This document shows positions 4,691 to 9,750 of a stretch of 9,750 nt of DNA, piece after piece; the first letter of the stretch is position 1; every line of letters starts with the position of its first letter. Made by a program: the position numbers and the translations under genes. The notes beneath the pieces were generated by a model. It was not told the origin of the DNA. It ran no database searches and saw only the letters and a program-made list of their open reading frames with translations. This DNA comes from Verrucomicrobiales bacterium (GTDB lineage Bacteria; Verrucomicrobiota; Verrucomicrobiia; Verrucomicrobiales; V1-33): contig JALRGF010000434.1 in the NCBI GenBank assembly GCA_023253495.1, positions 1-9,750 on the forward strand, given 5' to 3'.

Positions 4691-6208
4691 ATGATCTCGG
4701 CCTTCGCCAATTCTTTCAAGATCCCCGAACTCCGCCGGCGGATTCTCTTCACGCTGCTCATGCTGGTGGTGGTGCAGATTGGGGCGCATATCCCGCTGCC
4801 CGGGGTGGACCCGGTGGTCGTGCACGACTGGATTGAGTACAGCAAGGAGCAGGCCATGAAGGGAGAGGGCGGGGGAGCGGCCTTTGCCCAGTTGCTCAAC
4901 GTTTTTTCCGGTGGAGGCATTGCCAAATGCGCTCTCTTTGCTCTGGGTATCATGCCCTACATCAGCGCCAGCATCATGATGCAGCTGCTGACGGCGGTGG
5001 TTCCGCGGCTGGGCAAACTGGCCAAGGAGGAAGGCGGGCGCCAGCGTATCACTCAATATACCCGGTATGCCGCCATCGCCCTGTGTCTGGTTCAGGGGTG
5101 GATGATGGTCGGCGGGTTGATCAATCCGGCGCAGAACATTCTCCTGCCGCAGCTCGGCGAGTTTCTCGAGCGCACCCGGAATGTTCTCATCCCTTATCCC
5201 GGCCTCCAATTCCACATCATCGCGGTGCTGACCATGACGGCGGGTTCCATGCTCCTGATGTGGATGGGCGATCAGATCACCGAGCGCGGTGTCGGCAATG
5301 GCATGTCGTTGATCATTTCCGCGAACATCCTGACCGCCCTGCCTGGTGCGTTGGTGCAGGTTTGGAAGACGTATATCACGGGTGACCAGGACACCTCCCT
5401 GAAGGCCCTTGGTCTGGTCATGCTTCTCGCCCTGCTGCTGGCGGTCATCGCCGGTGTGGTCGCCATCACCCAGGCGGCGCGTCGGGTGAGCATCCAGTAC
5501 GCGAAGCGCCAGATGGGCCGGAAAGTGGTCGGCGGACAATCGACCTACCTGCCCCTGAAGATCAATTATGCCGGCGTCATGCCGATCATTTTTGCCCAGG
5601 CGATCATCCTTTTTCCGACTTGGATAGCGTCCAGTCTGCTCGGCGCCAGTGCCTGGGGGGCCAAATTGCAAAACATGTTTTCGGGCACCAGCGTCTGGTA
5701 TTACGTGCTGGATGCGCTGCTCATTTTCTTCTTCAGCTATTTCTGGGTGGCCACGATGTTTCAGCCGACGCAGATCGCCGAGGACCTGAAAAAGAACGGC
5801 GGTTACATCCCGGGGGTGCGTCCGGGCAAGCCGACGGCGGATTTTCTGGATTACACGATGAGCCGGCTCACCTTTGCCGGGGCGATCTTTCTGGTCATCA
5901 TCGCGATCCTGCCCACGATCATTTCGACCTGGGCCGGAGTGACCCCCACGGTCTCGCAATTCTTCGGTGGCACCAGTCTGTTGATTCTGGTCGGGGTGCT
6001 GCTGGACATGATGCGCCAGATTGAGACCCACCTGCTCAAGAAGCATTATGACGGATTCCTGCGGAAAGGCCGGATCCGCGGGCGCTTCGAGCGCCAGGGG
6101 GCCTCTACCGGTGGCCTCGCGGGCGCCAATCTGACCTGGCTGATGGTGGTGTGTGCCATCATTGTGATCGGGGCCGCCGTCTTCGCCTTCAGCGGCGTCG
6201 GCAAATGA
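4691..6208 (+). CDS. secY: Preprotein translocase subunit SecY, with C-terminal extension
   Basis: The channel subunit of the SecYEG translocon in the inner membrane, which passes unfolded proteins driven by SecA or the ribosome. At 505 residues it is longer than the usual 430-445. Family signatures are GIMPYISASIMMQLL (residues 86-100), WMGDQITERGVGNGMSLII (191-209), the LPLKINYAGVMPIIFAQ block (287-303) and VRPGKPTADFLDYTMSRLTF (376-395). Ten membrane helices can be followed up to the usual cytoplasmic C terminus (GFLRKGRIRGRF, 455-466). Beyond that are about 39 more residues ending in a strongly hydrophobic stretch (LMVVCAIIVIGAAVFAF, 484-500), an apparent eleventh helix that would put the C terminus outside the cytoplasm. 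The start ATG 4691 gives the normal short N-terminal amphipathic segment (FKIPELRRRI). Confidence 0.97.
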   Translation: MISAFANSFKIPELRRRILFTLLMLVVVQIGAHIPLPGVDPVVVHDWIEYSKEQAMKGEGGGAAFAQLLNVFSGGGIAKCALFALGIMPYISASIMMQLLTAVVPRLGKLAKEEGGRQRITQYTRYAAIALCLVQGWMMVGGLINPAQNILLPQLGEFLERTRNVLIPYPGLQFHIIAVLTMTAGSMLLMWMGDQITERGVGNGMSLIISANILTALPGALVQVWKTYITGDQDTSLKALGLVMLLALLLAVIAGVVAITQAARRVSIQYAKRQMGRKVVGGQSTYLPLKINYAGVMPIIFAQAIILFPTWIASSLLGASAWGAKLQNMFSGTSVWYYVLDALLIFFFSYFWVATMFQPTQIAEDLKKNGGYIPGVRPGKPTADFLDYTMSRLTFAGAIFLVIIAILPTIISTWAGVTPTVSQFFGGTSLLILVGVLLDMMRQIETHLLKKHYDGFLRKGRIRGRFERQGASTGGLAGANLTWLMVVCAIIVIGAAVFAFSGVGK

Positions 6209-6281
6209 CCGCCAACGGATCCGGCAACGCGGCTCCCTGGAGCGCCTTTCCCTGATCCGCTGCGACCACCTTTGATTCCTC

Positions 6282-7070
6282 GTGATCCACTTGCGTCAGG
6301 GAAAAGAGGTCGAGGCCATGCGCCGTGCCGGGCGGACGGCCGCCGAGGTGCTTCGCCTGACCGCCGCGGAGGTGAAGGCCGGTATTTCCACGGCGGAAAT
6401 CGACCGTCGGGCGGCGGAGCTGATCCGTGAGCGAGGATGCACCAGCGCCTTTCTCGGGTACCGCAATTTCCCCGGCACCATCTGTATCTCGCTCAATGAT
6501 GAAGTGGTCCATGGCATTGGCCGGGCCTCGCGCATCCTTCGGGACGGTGACATCGTGAAGATCGATGTCGGCATCTTTCAGGACGGCTGGGTGGGCGACA
6601 ATGCGCTCACCATTCCGGTGGGTGAGGTCCCGGCGGAGACGTGGCGGCTGTTGCAGGCGGCCGAGGATTCGCTGGATGCCGCCATTTCATTGGCCCGGCA
6701 CAACGGCAGTCTGCGCGACCTGTGTGGTGCGGTGGAAAAGGTGGTGACGCGCCGCGGTTTCAGCGTGGTGCGTCAGTTTGTCGGCCATGGCGTCGGCCGC
6801 CGTCTGCATGAGGAGCCGCAGGTGCCGAACTGGGCGGATCCCGGCATCCGCACCAAATTGAAGGCCGGAATGATTCTGGCCATTGAACCGATGATCAACG
6901 CCGGCCGCGGCAAAACCCGGACCCTGGCCGACAACTGGACGGCGGTGACCATTGACGGCAAGGCGAGCGCCCATTTTGAGCACACGGTCCTGGTGACGCA
7001 TGGGGATCCCGAGATTCTGACGGCCCGGGAGCGACTCACGCAGCCGCTCGAGGAATCCGGCGGCGGGTGA
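6282..7070 (+). CDS. map: Methionine aminopeptidase, type I
   Basis: A 262-residue cytoplasmic dimetal enzyme that removes the initiator methionine from nascent proteins. The GTG start at 6282 gives the normal N terminus (MIHLRQGKEVEAMRRAG); the next ATG (6318) would cut this off. The pita-bread-fold residues are all present: H77 in VVHGIG, metal ligands D95 (KIDVG), D106 (GDNALT), H169 (FVGHGVGRRLHEEP), E202 (AIEPM) and E233 (FEHTVLVT), plus H176. The family usually has GDTA at D106; GDNALT is a small variation. There is no N-terminal zinc-finger extension. It lies 73 nt after secY, the frequent secY-map linkage but without adk between them. Confidence 0.96.
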   Translation: MIHLRQGKEVEAMRRAGRTAAEVLRLTAAEVKAGISTAEIDRRAAELIRERGCTSAFLGYRNFPGTICISLNDEVVHGIGRASRILRDGDIVKIDVGIFQDGWVGDNALTIPVGEVPAETWRLLQAAEDSLDAAISLARHNGSLRDLCGAVEKVVTRRGFSVVRQFVGHGVGRRLHEEPQVPNWADPGIRTKLKAGMILAIEPMINAGRGKTRTLADNWTAVTIDGKASAHFEHTVLVTHGDPEILTARERLTQPLEESGGG

Positions 7071-7166
7071 TGCGATCGCCCCCGGTATCTCCGTCGCGAA
7101 CGGCCTGGTGAACCTTGAGGCGCCGGCATTCCGCGCGGGCACACGACCGGCCCCACGCCTTCAGGC

Positions 7167-7235
7167 TTGTCAGAAGGTAAATTCATTTCACTCTGGTTGT
7201 TTCATCGCCCGCGGCTTGCGCGCGGGGTATTTATT
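7167..7235 (+). promoter_or_regulatory. Possible promoter/leader region of the DAHP synthase gene
   Basis: The 173-nt map-DAHP synthase gap is the longest in the window. It contains an AT-rich stretch (about 7172-7205) preceded by TTGTCA (7167-7172), a possible -35 box, but no convincing -10 hexamer at standard spacing. Just before the GTG start a hairpin can form: CCCGCG (7208-7213), a 7-nt loop, and CGCGGG (7221-7226), followed by TATTTATT. This could be a weak terminator of the upstream operon or a leader structure. I see no leader peptide rich in aromatic residues. Confidence 0.3.
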
Positions 7236-7243
7236 CCGTTCCC

Positions 7244-8311
7244 GTGTCCCACCGTATTACCACCGACGACGTCAGGATCGAAGAGATCCGCCCTTTGATT
7301 GCGCCCTCGCTGCTGATTGCGGAGCTGCCTCCGGAGGCGGCGGTGCAGGAGCGGGTGGCGGAGGCGCGGCGGGCGGCGGGGGCGATTCTGCGGGGGGATG
7401 ACGACCGCCTGGTGGTGGTGGTGGGACCGTGTTCGATTCATGACCGGGCGGCGGCGCTCGAGTATGCGGGGCGGCTGGCGCAGGTGGCGCCGGGGCTGGC
7501 CAAGGACCTGCTGGTGGTGATGCGGGTTTATTTTGAAAAACCACGTACGACGGTCGGCTGGAAAGGACTGATCAACGACCCGAGGCTCGACAGCACCTAT
7601 GACATCAATCTCGGGCTGCGCTGGGCCCGTGAGCTGCTGCTGGAGGTCGCCCGGCTGGGGCTTCCGACCGGAACGGAGTTTCTCGACACGATCATTCCCC
7701 AGTACATTGCCGACCTGGTGTCGTGGGGAGCCATCGGCGCGCGCACCACCGAGAGCCAGATCCACCGCGAGCTGGCCTCCGGGCTCTCGATGCCGGTAGG
7801 TTTCAAGAACGGGACGTCGGGGAGTATCGGGGTGGCCATCGATGCGCTGCGGGCGGCCCGGCACCCTCATCATTTTCTTTCCGTGACCAAGGACGGGGTC
7901 TCGGCGATTGTGAAGACGCGGGGCAACGACGCCTGTCACGTGATCCTGCGCGGGTCGAGCAAAGGTCCGAACTATGAAGCGGCCGACGTGGCCGAGGTGG
8001 TGGCCGCGCTGGTCAAGGCGGGATTGCCGCCGCACGTCATGGTCGACTGCAGCCACGGCAACAGCGGCAAGGACCACCGCAACCAGCCGCGGGTGGCCGA
8101 GGATCTCGCCCGCCAGATCGAGAACGGCTCCCGGGCCGTCGCCGGCGTCATGCTGGAGAGCCACCTGGTCGAGGGCAGCCAGTCGGTCAGCGACGGGCAA
8201 TGCCCGCGGTACGGGCAGAGCATTACGGACTCCTGCATCGACTGGGAAACGACGGTCCGGGTGCTCGACCGGCTGGCGGCCGCGGTAAGGCGCCGTCGCA
8301 GCGGGGTCTGA
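7244..8311 (+). CDS. 3-deoxy-7-phosphoheptulonate (DAHP) synthase, type I (AroG/AroF class)
   Basis: Catalyses condensation of phosphoenolpyruvate and erythrose 4-phosphate to DAHP, the first step of the shikimate pathway. The 355-residue length matches the E. coli enzymes (about 350), including the N-terminal regulatory extension. Motifs are GPCSIHD (residues 61-67, metal ligand C63), MRVYFEKPRTTVGWKG (93-108, PEP-binding R94 and K99), GAIGARTTESQIHRELASG (162-180), GFKNGTSG (186-193), LRGSSKGPNY (235-244), H271 in DCSHGNSGK, E305 in MLESHLVEG, and D329 in SITDSC. Ser213 in FLSVTK matches the position that is Ser in phenylalanine-sensitive and Gly in tyrosine-sensitive isoenzymes, so phenylalanine feedback is inferred. 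The start is GTG 7244 with no Shine-Dalgarno sequence. The isozyme letter cannot be assigned, so no symbol is given. Confidence 0.95.
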   Translation: MSHRITTDDVRIEEIRPLIAPSLLIAELPPEAAVQERVAEARRAAGAILRGDDDRLVVVVGPCSIHDRAAALEYAGRLAQVAPGLAKDLLVVMRVYFEKPRTTVGWKGLINDPRLDSTYDINLGLRWARELLLEVARLGLPTGTEFLDTIIPQYIADLVSWGAIGARTTESQIHRELASGLSMPVGFKNGTSGSIGVAIDALRAARHPHHFLSVTKDGVSAIVKTRGNDACHVILRGSSKGPNYEAADVAEVVAALVKAGLPPHVMVDCSHGNSGKDHRNQPRVAEDLARQIENGSRAVAGVMLESHLVEGSQSVSDGQCPRYGQSITDSCIDWETTVRVLDRLAAAVRRRRSGV

Positions 8312-8332
8312 CCGCCGCGGTCTTTCCTTTCT
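8310..8332 (+). terminator. Weak intrinsic terminator candidate after DAHP synthase
   Basis: GACCG (8310-8314), loop CCG, CGGTC (8318-8322), then the T-rich TTTCCTTTCT. The short stem overlaps the stop codon. It lies in the 72-nt space between two convergent genes, where termination is expected. The stem is only 5 bp and the T tract is interrupted. Confidence 0.35.
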
Positions 8333-8383
8333 GGCATGGGCCGGCAGCAGTCGGTCTGCGGAAGCGGGCGCGGGTGTGGCTCT

Positions 8384-8827
8384 TCAGAGGATGGCCCAGG
8401 CGGCCCCGGTGAGGGCGAGGGTGAGCGTGGAGAGCAGCAAAAGCGCAAAACACCCGGAGCCCGCCGTCGGATCCCCGGAGGTGCCGGCGCGGGGGAGAGC
8501 GCTGCCGGGGAACCGGCGGGAAGGAGGGCCGGCCGGGGGAGGGGATTCGTAGCGCGCGTAGGTGTCGCCGAGCATCAGGGTGTCGCCGTGACTGAGTTCC
8601 GCCAGGGTGGAGACGCGGCCGTTGATGCGGGTCGGGTTGGTGGCGCCGAGGTCATTGAGGATGAAGTTTCCCGAAGCGGAGCGTTTGAGGATCAGGTGGC
8701 GTGAGGAGACGCGGGGGTCGGGGATGACGATGTCGTTGTTCGCGTCGCGGCCGACGGTGAACGAATCGCCCTCGAGGGAGAAGCGCGCTTCCGTGCCATC
8801 GGGGAACACGAAGTGGATTTTGGGCAT
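8384..8827 (-). CDS. FHA-domain protein with C-terminal membrane anchor
   Basis: A 147-residue protein. Residues 1-93 form a forkhead-associated domain, a phosphothreonine-peptide reader: FTVGRDANNDIVIPD (23-37), VSSRHLILKR (40-49), LNDLGATNPTRING (57-70) and LSHGDTLMLGD (78-88). The key residues G26-R27, S42, H44 and N69 are all present, so phosphopeptide binding is plausible. A Pro/Ser/Gly-rich linker (95-124) leads to a hydrophobic segment at the very end (about 126-147, rich in Leu/Ala), which predicts a tail-anchored protein with the FHA domain in the cytoplasm. There is no signal peptide. No kinase or phosphatase gene is in the window, so the partner is unknown. It is convergent with the DAHP synthase and divergent from the SET gene (59-nt gap). 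Confidence 0.9.
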   Translation of the reverse strand: MPKIHFVFPDGTEARFSLEGDSFTVGRDANNDIVIPDPRVSSRHLILKRSASGNFILNDLGATNPTRINGRVSTLAELSHGDTLMLGDTYARYESPPPAGPPSRRFPGSALPRAGTSGDPTAGSGCFALLLLSTLTLALTGAAWAIL

Positions 8828-8833
8828 GGACCG

Positions 8834-8877
8834 AGCCTAGGAAATGCCATTGCGGCCGCAAGGGATTGCGCTATGAC
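8834..8877. promoter_or_regulatory. Divergent promoter region with 12-bp palindrome
   Basis: Between the FHA gene (-) and the SET gene (+) lies the perfect palindrome TTGCGGCCGCAA (8850-8861). Each half gives a TTGCGG hexamer like a -35 box. On + it is followed after 16 nt by TATGAC (8872-8877); on - it is followed after 16 nt by TAGGCT (8839-8834, a poorer -10). Both putative start points would fall at or within a few bases of the ATG codons (8887 and 8827), giving leaderless or nearly leaderless mRNAs. The palindrome could also be an operator. This is inferred from sequence pattern only. Confidence 0.35.
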
Positions 8878-8886
8878 ACCGCCGTC

Positions 8887-9495
8887 ATGTCCCGCTCGAA
8901 GCTGAAGACCGCCGCCGCCCCCGCCTATGAAATCCGGCGGTCACCGATCCATGGCACGGGGGTGTTCGCGGCGCGCGATCTGCGCAAGGGCGAGCGCATC
9001 GTCGAATACCGGGGCGAGCTCATCAGCAAGGAGGAATCGGAACGACGCGGACTGGCCCTCATGGAAAAGGCGCGCCGGGACGGCGGCGCCTCGGTTTATA
9101 TTTTCACCCTGGATGACGAATGGGATCTTGATGGCGACCAGCCCGACAACGATGCCCGGCTTATCAATCATTCCTGCGACCCGAACTGCGAGGCGTGGAA
9201 CTACGACAACCGGTTGTTCATCGAAGCCGCGCGCGACATCCGCAAGGGGGAGGAACTCGGCTTCAACTACGGGTTTTCGTTCGACACCTGGGAAGACCAC
9301 CCCTGCCGCTGCGGCACGGCCCAGTGCGCCGGATACATCGTCGCCCGCGAGGAATGGCCGAAACTCCGGCGCGCCCTGGCCGCGCGGGAGCGGGCGGCCG
9401 GCAAGAAGGCGGCTTCCAGGAAAATCGCCGGTGGGCGCGCGTCGGGCCCATCCGGCGGGCGCTCTGCGCGGGGCGGGTCCGGTTCGCGGAGCTGA
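8887..9495 (+). CDS. SET-domain protein-lysine N-methyltransferase with basic C-terminal tail
   Basis: A 202-residue protein with a compact SET domain (about residues 14-155), which transfers methyl groups from S-adenosylmethionine to protein lysines. Motifs are HGTGVFAARDLRKGERIVEY (22-41), the SAM/active-site NHSCDPNCE (94-102), GEELGFNYGF (121-130, catalytic-type Y128), and a post-SET zinc cluster CRCGTAQCAGYIV (140-152), with C97, C140, C142 and C147 as likely zinc ligands. The tail (about 162-202) is rich in Arg, Lys, Gly, Ser and Ala and probably disordered, resembling nucleic-acid-binding tails. ATG 8887 is preferred over an in-frame TTG at 8866. SET proteins occur in Chlamydiae and other PVC bacteria; the substrate here (histone-like or ribosomal protein) is unknown. 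Confidence 0.92.
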   Translation: MSRSKLKTAAAPAYEIRRSPIHGTGVFAARDLRKGERIVEYRGELISKEESERRGLALMEKARRDGGASVYIFTLDDEWDLDGDQPDNDARLINHSCDPNCEAWNYDNRLFIEAARDIRKGEELGFNYGFSFDTWEDHPCRCGTAQCAGYIVAREEWPKLRRALAARERAAGKKAASRKIAGGRASGPSGGRSARGGSGSRS

Positions 9496-9544
9496 GGCGG
9501 GGTGAGGCGGGTTGAGGCGGGGTGGAGGCGTGGTGGAGGCGTCC
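9493..9544 (+). repeat. G-rich short tandem repeat after the SET gene
   Basis: Five head-to-tail units of 10, 10, 10, 11 and 11 nt: TGAGGCGGGG, TGAGGCGGGT, TGAGGCGGGG, TGGAGGCGTGG, TGGAGGCGTCC. The first unit includes the TGA stop codon of the SET gene. The units are too short and contiguous to be CRISPR. The G runs on the + strand could allow a two-layer G-quadruplex. Confidence 0.85.
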
Positions 9545-9557
9545 GGGTGCCGGTCCG

Positions 9558-9573
9558 TTCCGCGACAGCGGAA
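9558..9573. terminator. Small stem-loop between convergent genes
   Basis: TTCCGC (9558-9563), loop GACA, GCGGAA (9568-9573): a perfect 6-bp stem in the 118-nt space between the SET gene (+) and the right-edge gene (-). No T tract follows on either strand, so a role as a bidirectional terminator is only possible. Confidence 0.25.
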
Positions 9574-9613
9574 AAGCGACGGCGGCAAACCGGGATGGCC
9601 CGTGGTTCCCGCC

Positions 9614-9750
9614 TCAGCCGGCCAGCGCCTCCTGGCGTGCGAGCAGCCGGTGGTACGGGGTGTCGGCGATTTCGAGGTCGTCGAGAAGCAGCGGCTGATC
9701 GCGGGCGATGGCGCGGCGGACCACGGCGTGGCGCGGCACACCGGCGTCGT
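9614..9750 (-). CDS. C-terminal end of an unrecognised protein (5' part beyond the window)
   Basis: On the - strand a frame open from the right edge (first full codon at 9748) reads 44 residues to TGA (9616-9614). Almost all third codon positions are G or C, as expected for a real gene in this genome. The residues read like a folded soluble protein end: DAGVPRHAVVRRAIARDQPL, then an acidic patch (LLDDLEIAD) and a final helix (LLARQEALAG). The overlapping - strand frame that runs on through the SET gene is Arg/Pro/Ser-rich and looks spurious. I do not recognise a family from this fragment. It is convergent with the SET gene. Confidence 0.6.
   Translation of the reverse strand, partial: DAGVPRHAVVRRAIARDQPLLLDDLEIADTPYHRLLARQEALAG

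Noticed and set aside
4535..6046. Long open frame (about 500 codons) on the - strand opposite secY
   Set aside because: It is rich in His, Arg, Gln and Asp with no domain pattern, and lies exactly opposite a gene with intact family signatures. It is a by-product of GC-rich codon use.
6209..6281. Terminator or hairpin in the secY-map gap
   Set aside because: Only weak short pairings (such as GCTC/GAGC and CGGATC/GATCCG) and no T tract, so a terminator call is not supported.
7072..7079. GCGATCGC palindrome just after map
   Set aside because: An 8-bp palindrome seen once is expected by chance in GC-rich DNA, and nothing else marks it as a site.
7321..7420. G-run-rich stretch at the start of the DAHP synthase gene as a regulatory G-quadruplex
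   Set aside because: The runs are explained by GCG, CGG and GAG codons of an Ala/Arg/Glu-rich helix; no other evidence of regulation.
7202..8200. Long - strand open frame opposite the DAHP synthase gene
   Set aside because: The + strand gene has every catalytic residue. The antisense product is His/Arg/Pro-rich and looks spurious.
8941..9741. - strand open frame covering the SET gene and the right edge
   Set aside because: The SET gene on + explains the coding signal, and at the right edge a different - strand frame (stop at 9614) has the better third-position GC pattern.

Overview
The window is a GC-rich bacterial chromosome segment. Most of it (about 1-7070) is the middle of the S10/spc ribosomal-protein superoperon. 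The order, all on the + strand, is rplP (5'-truncated by the window edge), rpmC, rpsQ, rplN, rplX, rplE, rpsH, rplF, rplR, rpsE, rplO, secY, map. Two genes of the textbook spc order are absent: rpsN (S14) between rplE and rpsH, and rpmD (L30) between rpsE and rplO. The Chlamydiae cluster lacks the same two. Together with the SET-domain protein, the FHA protein and the base composition, this suggests the PVC superphylum, most likely Verrucomicrobiota (an Opitutae-like lineage). That placement is inferred from gene order and protein character, not from a search.

Layout: 1-4129 holds ribosomal proteins with tight spacing of 4-53 nt. A 61-nt gap with a GC hairpin (4130-4190) follows, then rplO and secY. 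A 73-nt gap leads to map, which starts with GTG. The usual continuation (infA, rpmJ, rpsM, rpsK, rpsD, rpoA, rplQ) is not here; instead a 173-nt spacer leads to a type I DAHP synthase (first step of the shikimate pathway). Convergent to it is a small FHA-domain protein with a C-terminal membrane anchor (- strand). Divergent from that is a SET-domain lysine methyltransferase with a basic tail. A G-rich tandem repeat follows the SET gene, and the 3' end of an unrecognised - strand gene runs off the right edge.

The ribosomal genes build the 50S and 30S subunits. SecY makes the membrane channel for nascent secreted proteins, and methionine aminopeptidase trims their N termini, so the cluster links ribosome assembly, protein export and N-terminal maturation. 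Most of the window is ordinary housekeeping DNA. I see no mobile element, CRISPR array, tRNA, rRNA or defence system. The points worth a second look are departures inside conserved genes (an insertion and swapped C terminus in L24, an apparent eleventh membrane helix in SecY), a CCCATT hexamer recurring at six gene junctions, near absence of Shine-Dalgarno sequences except before rplN, and the FHA/SET divergent pair around a 12-bp palindrome.
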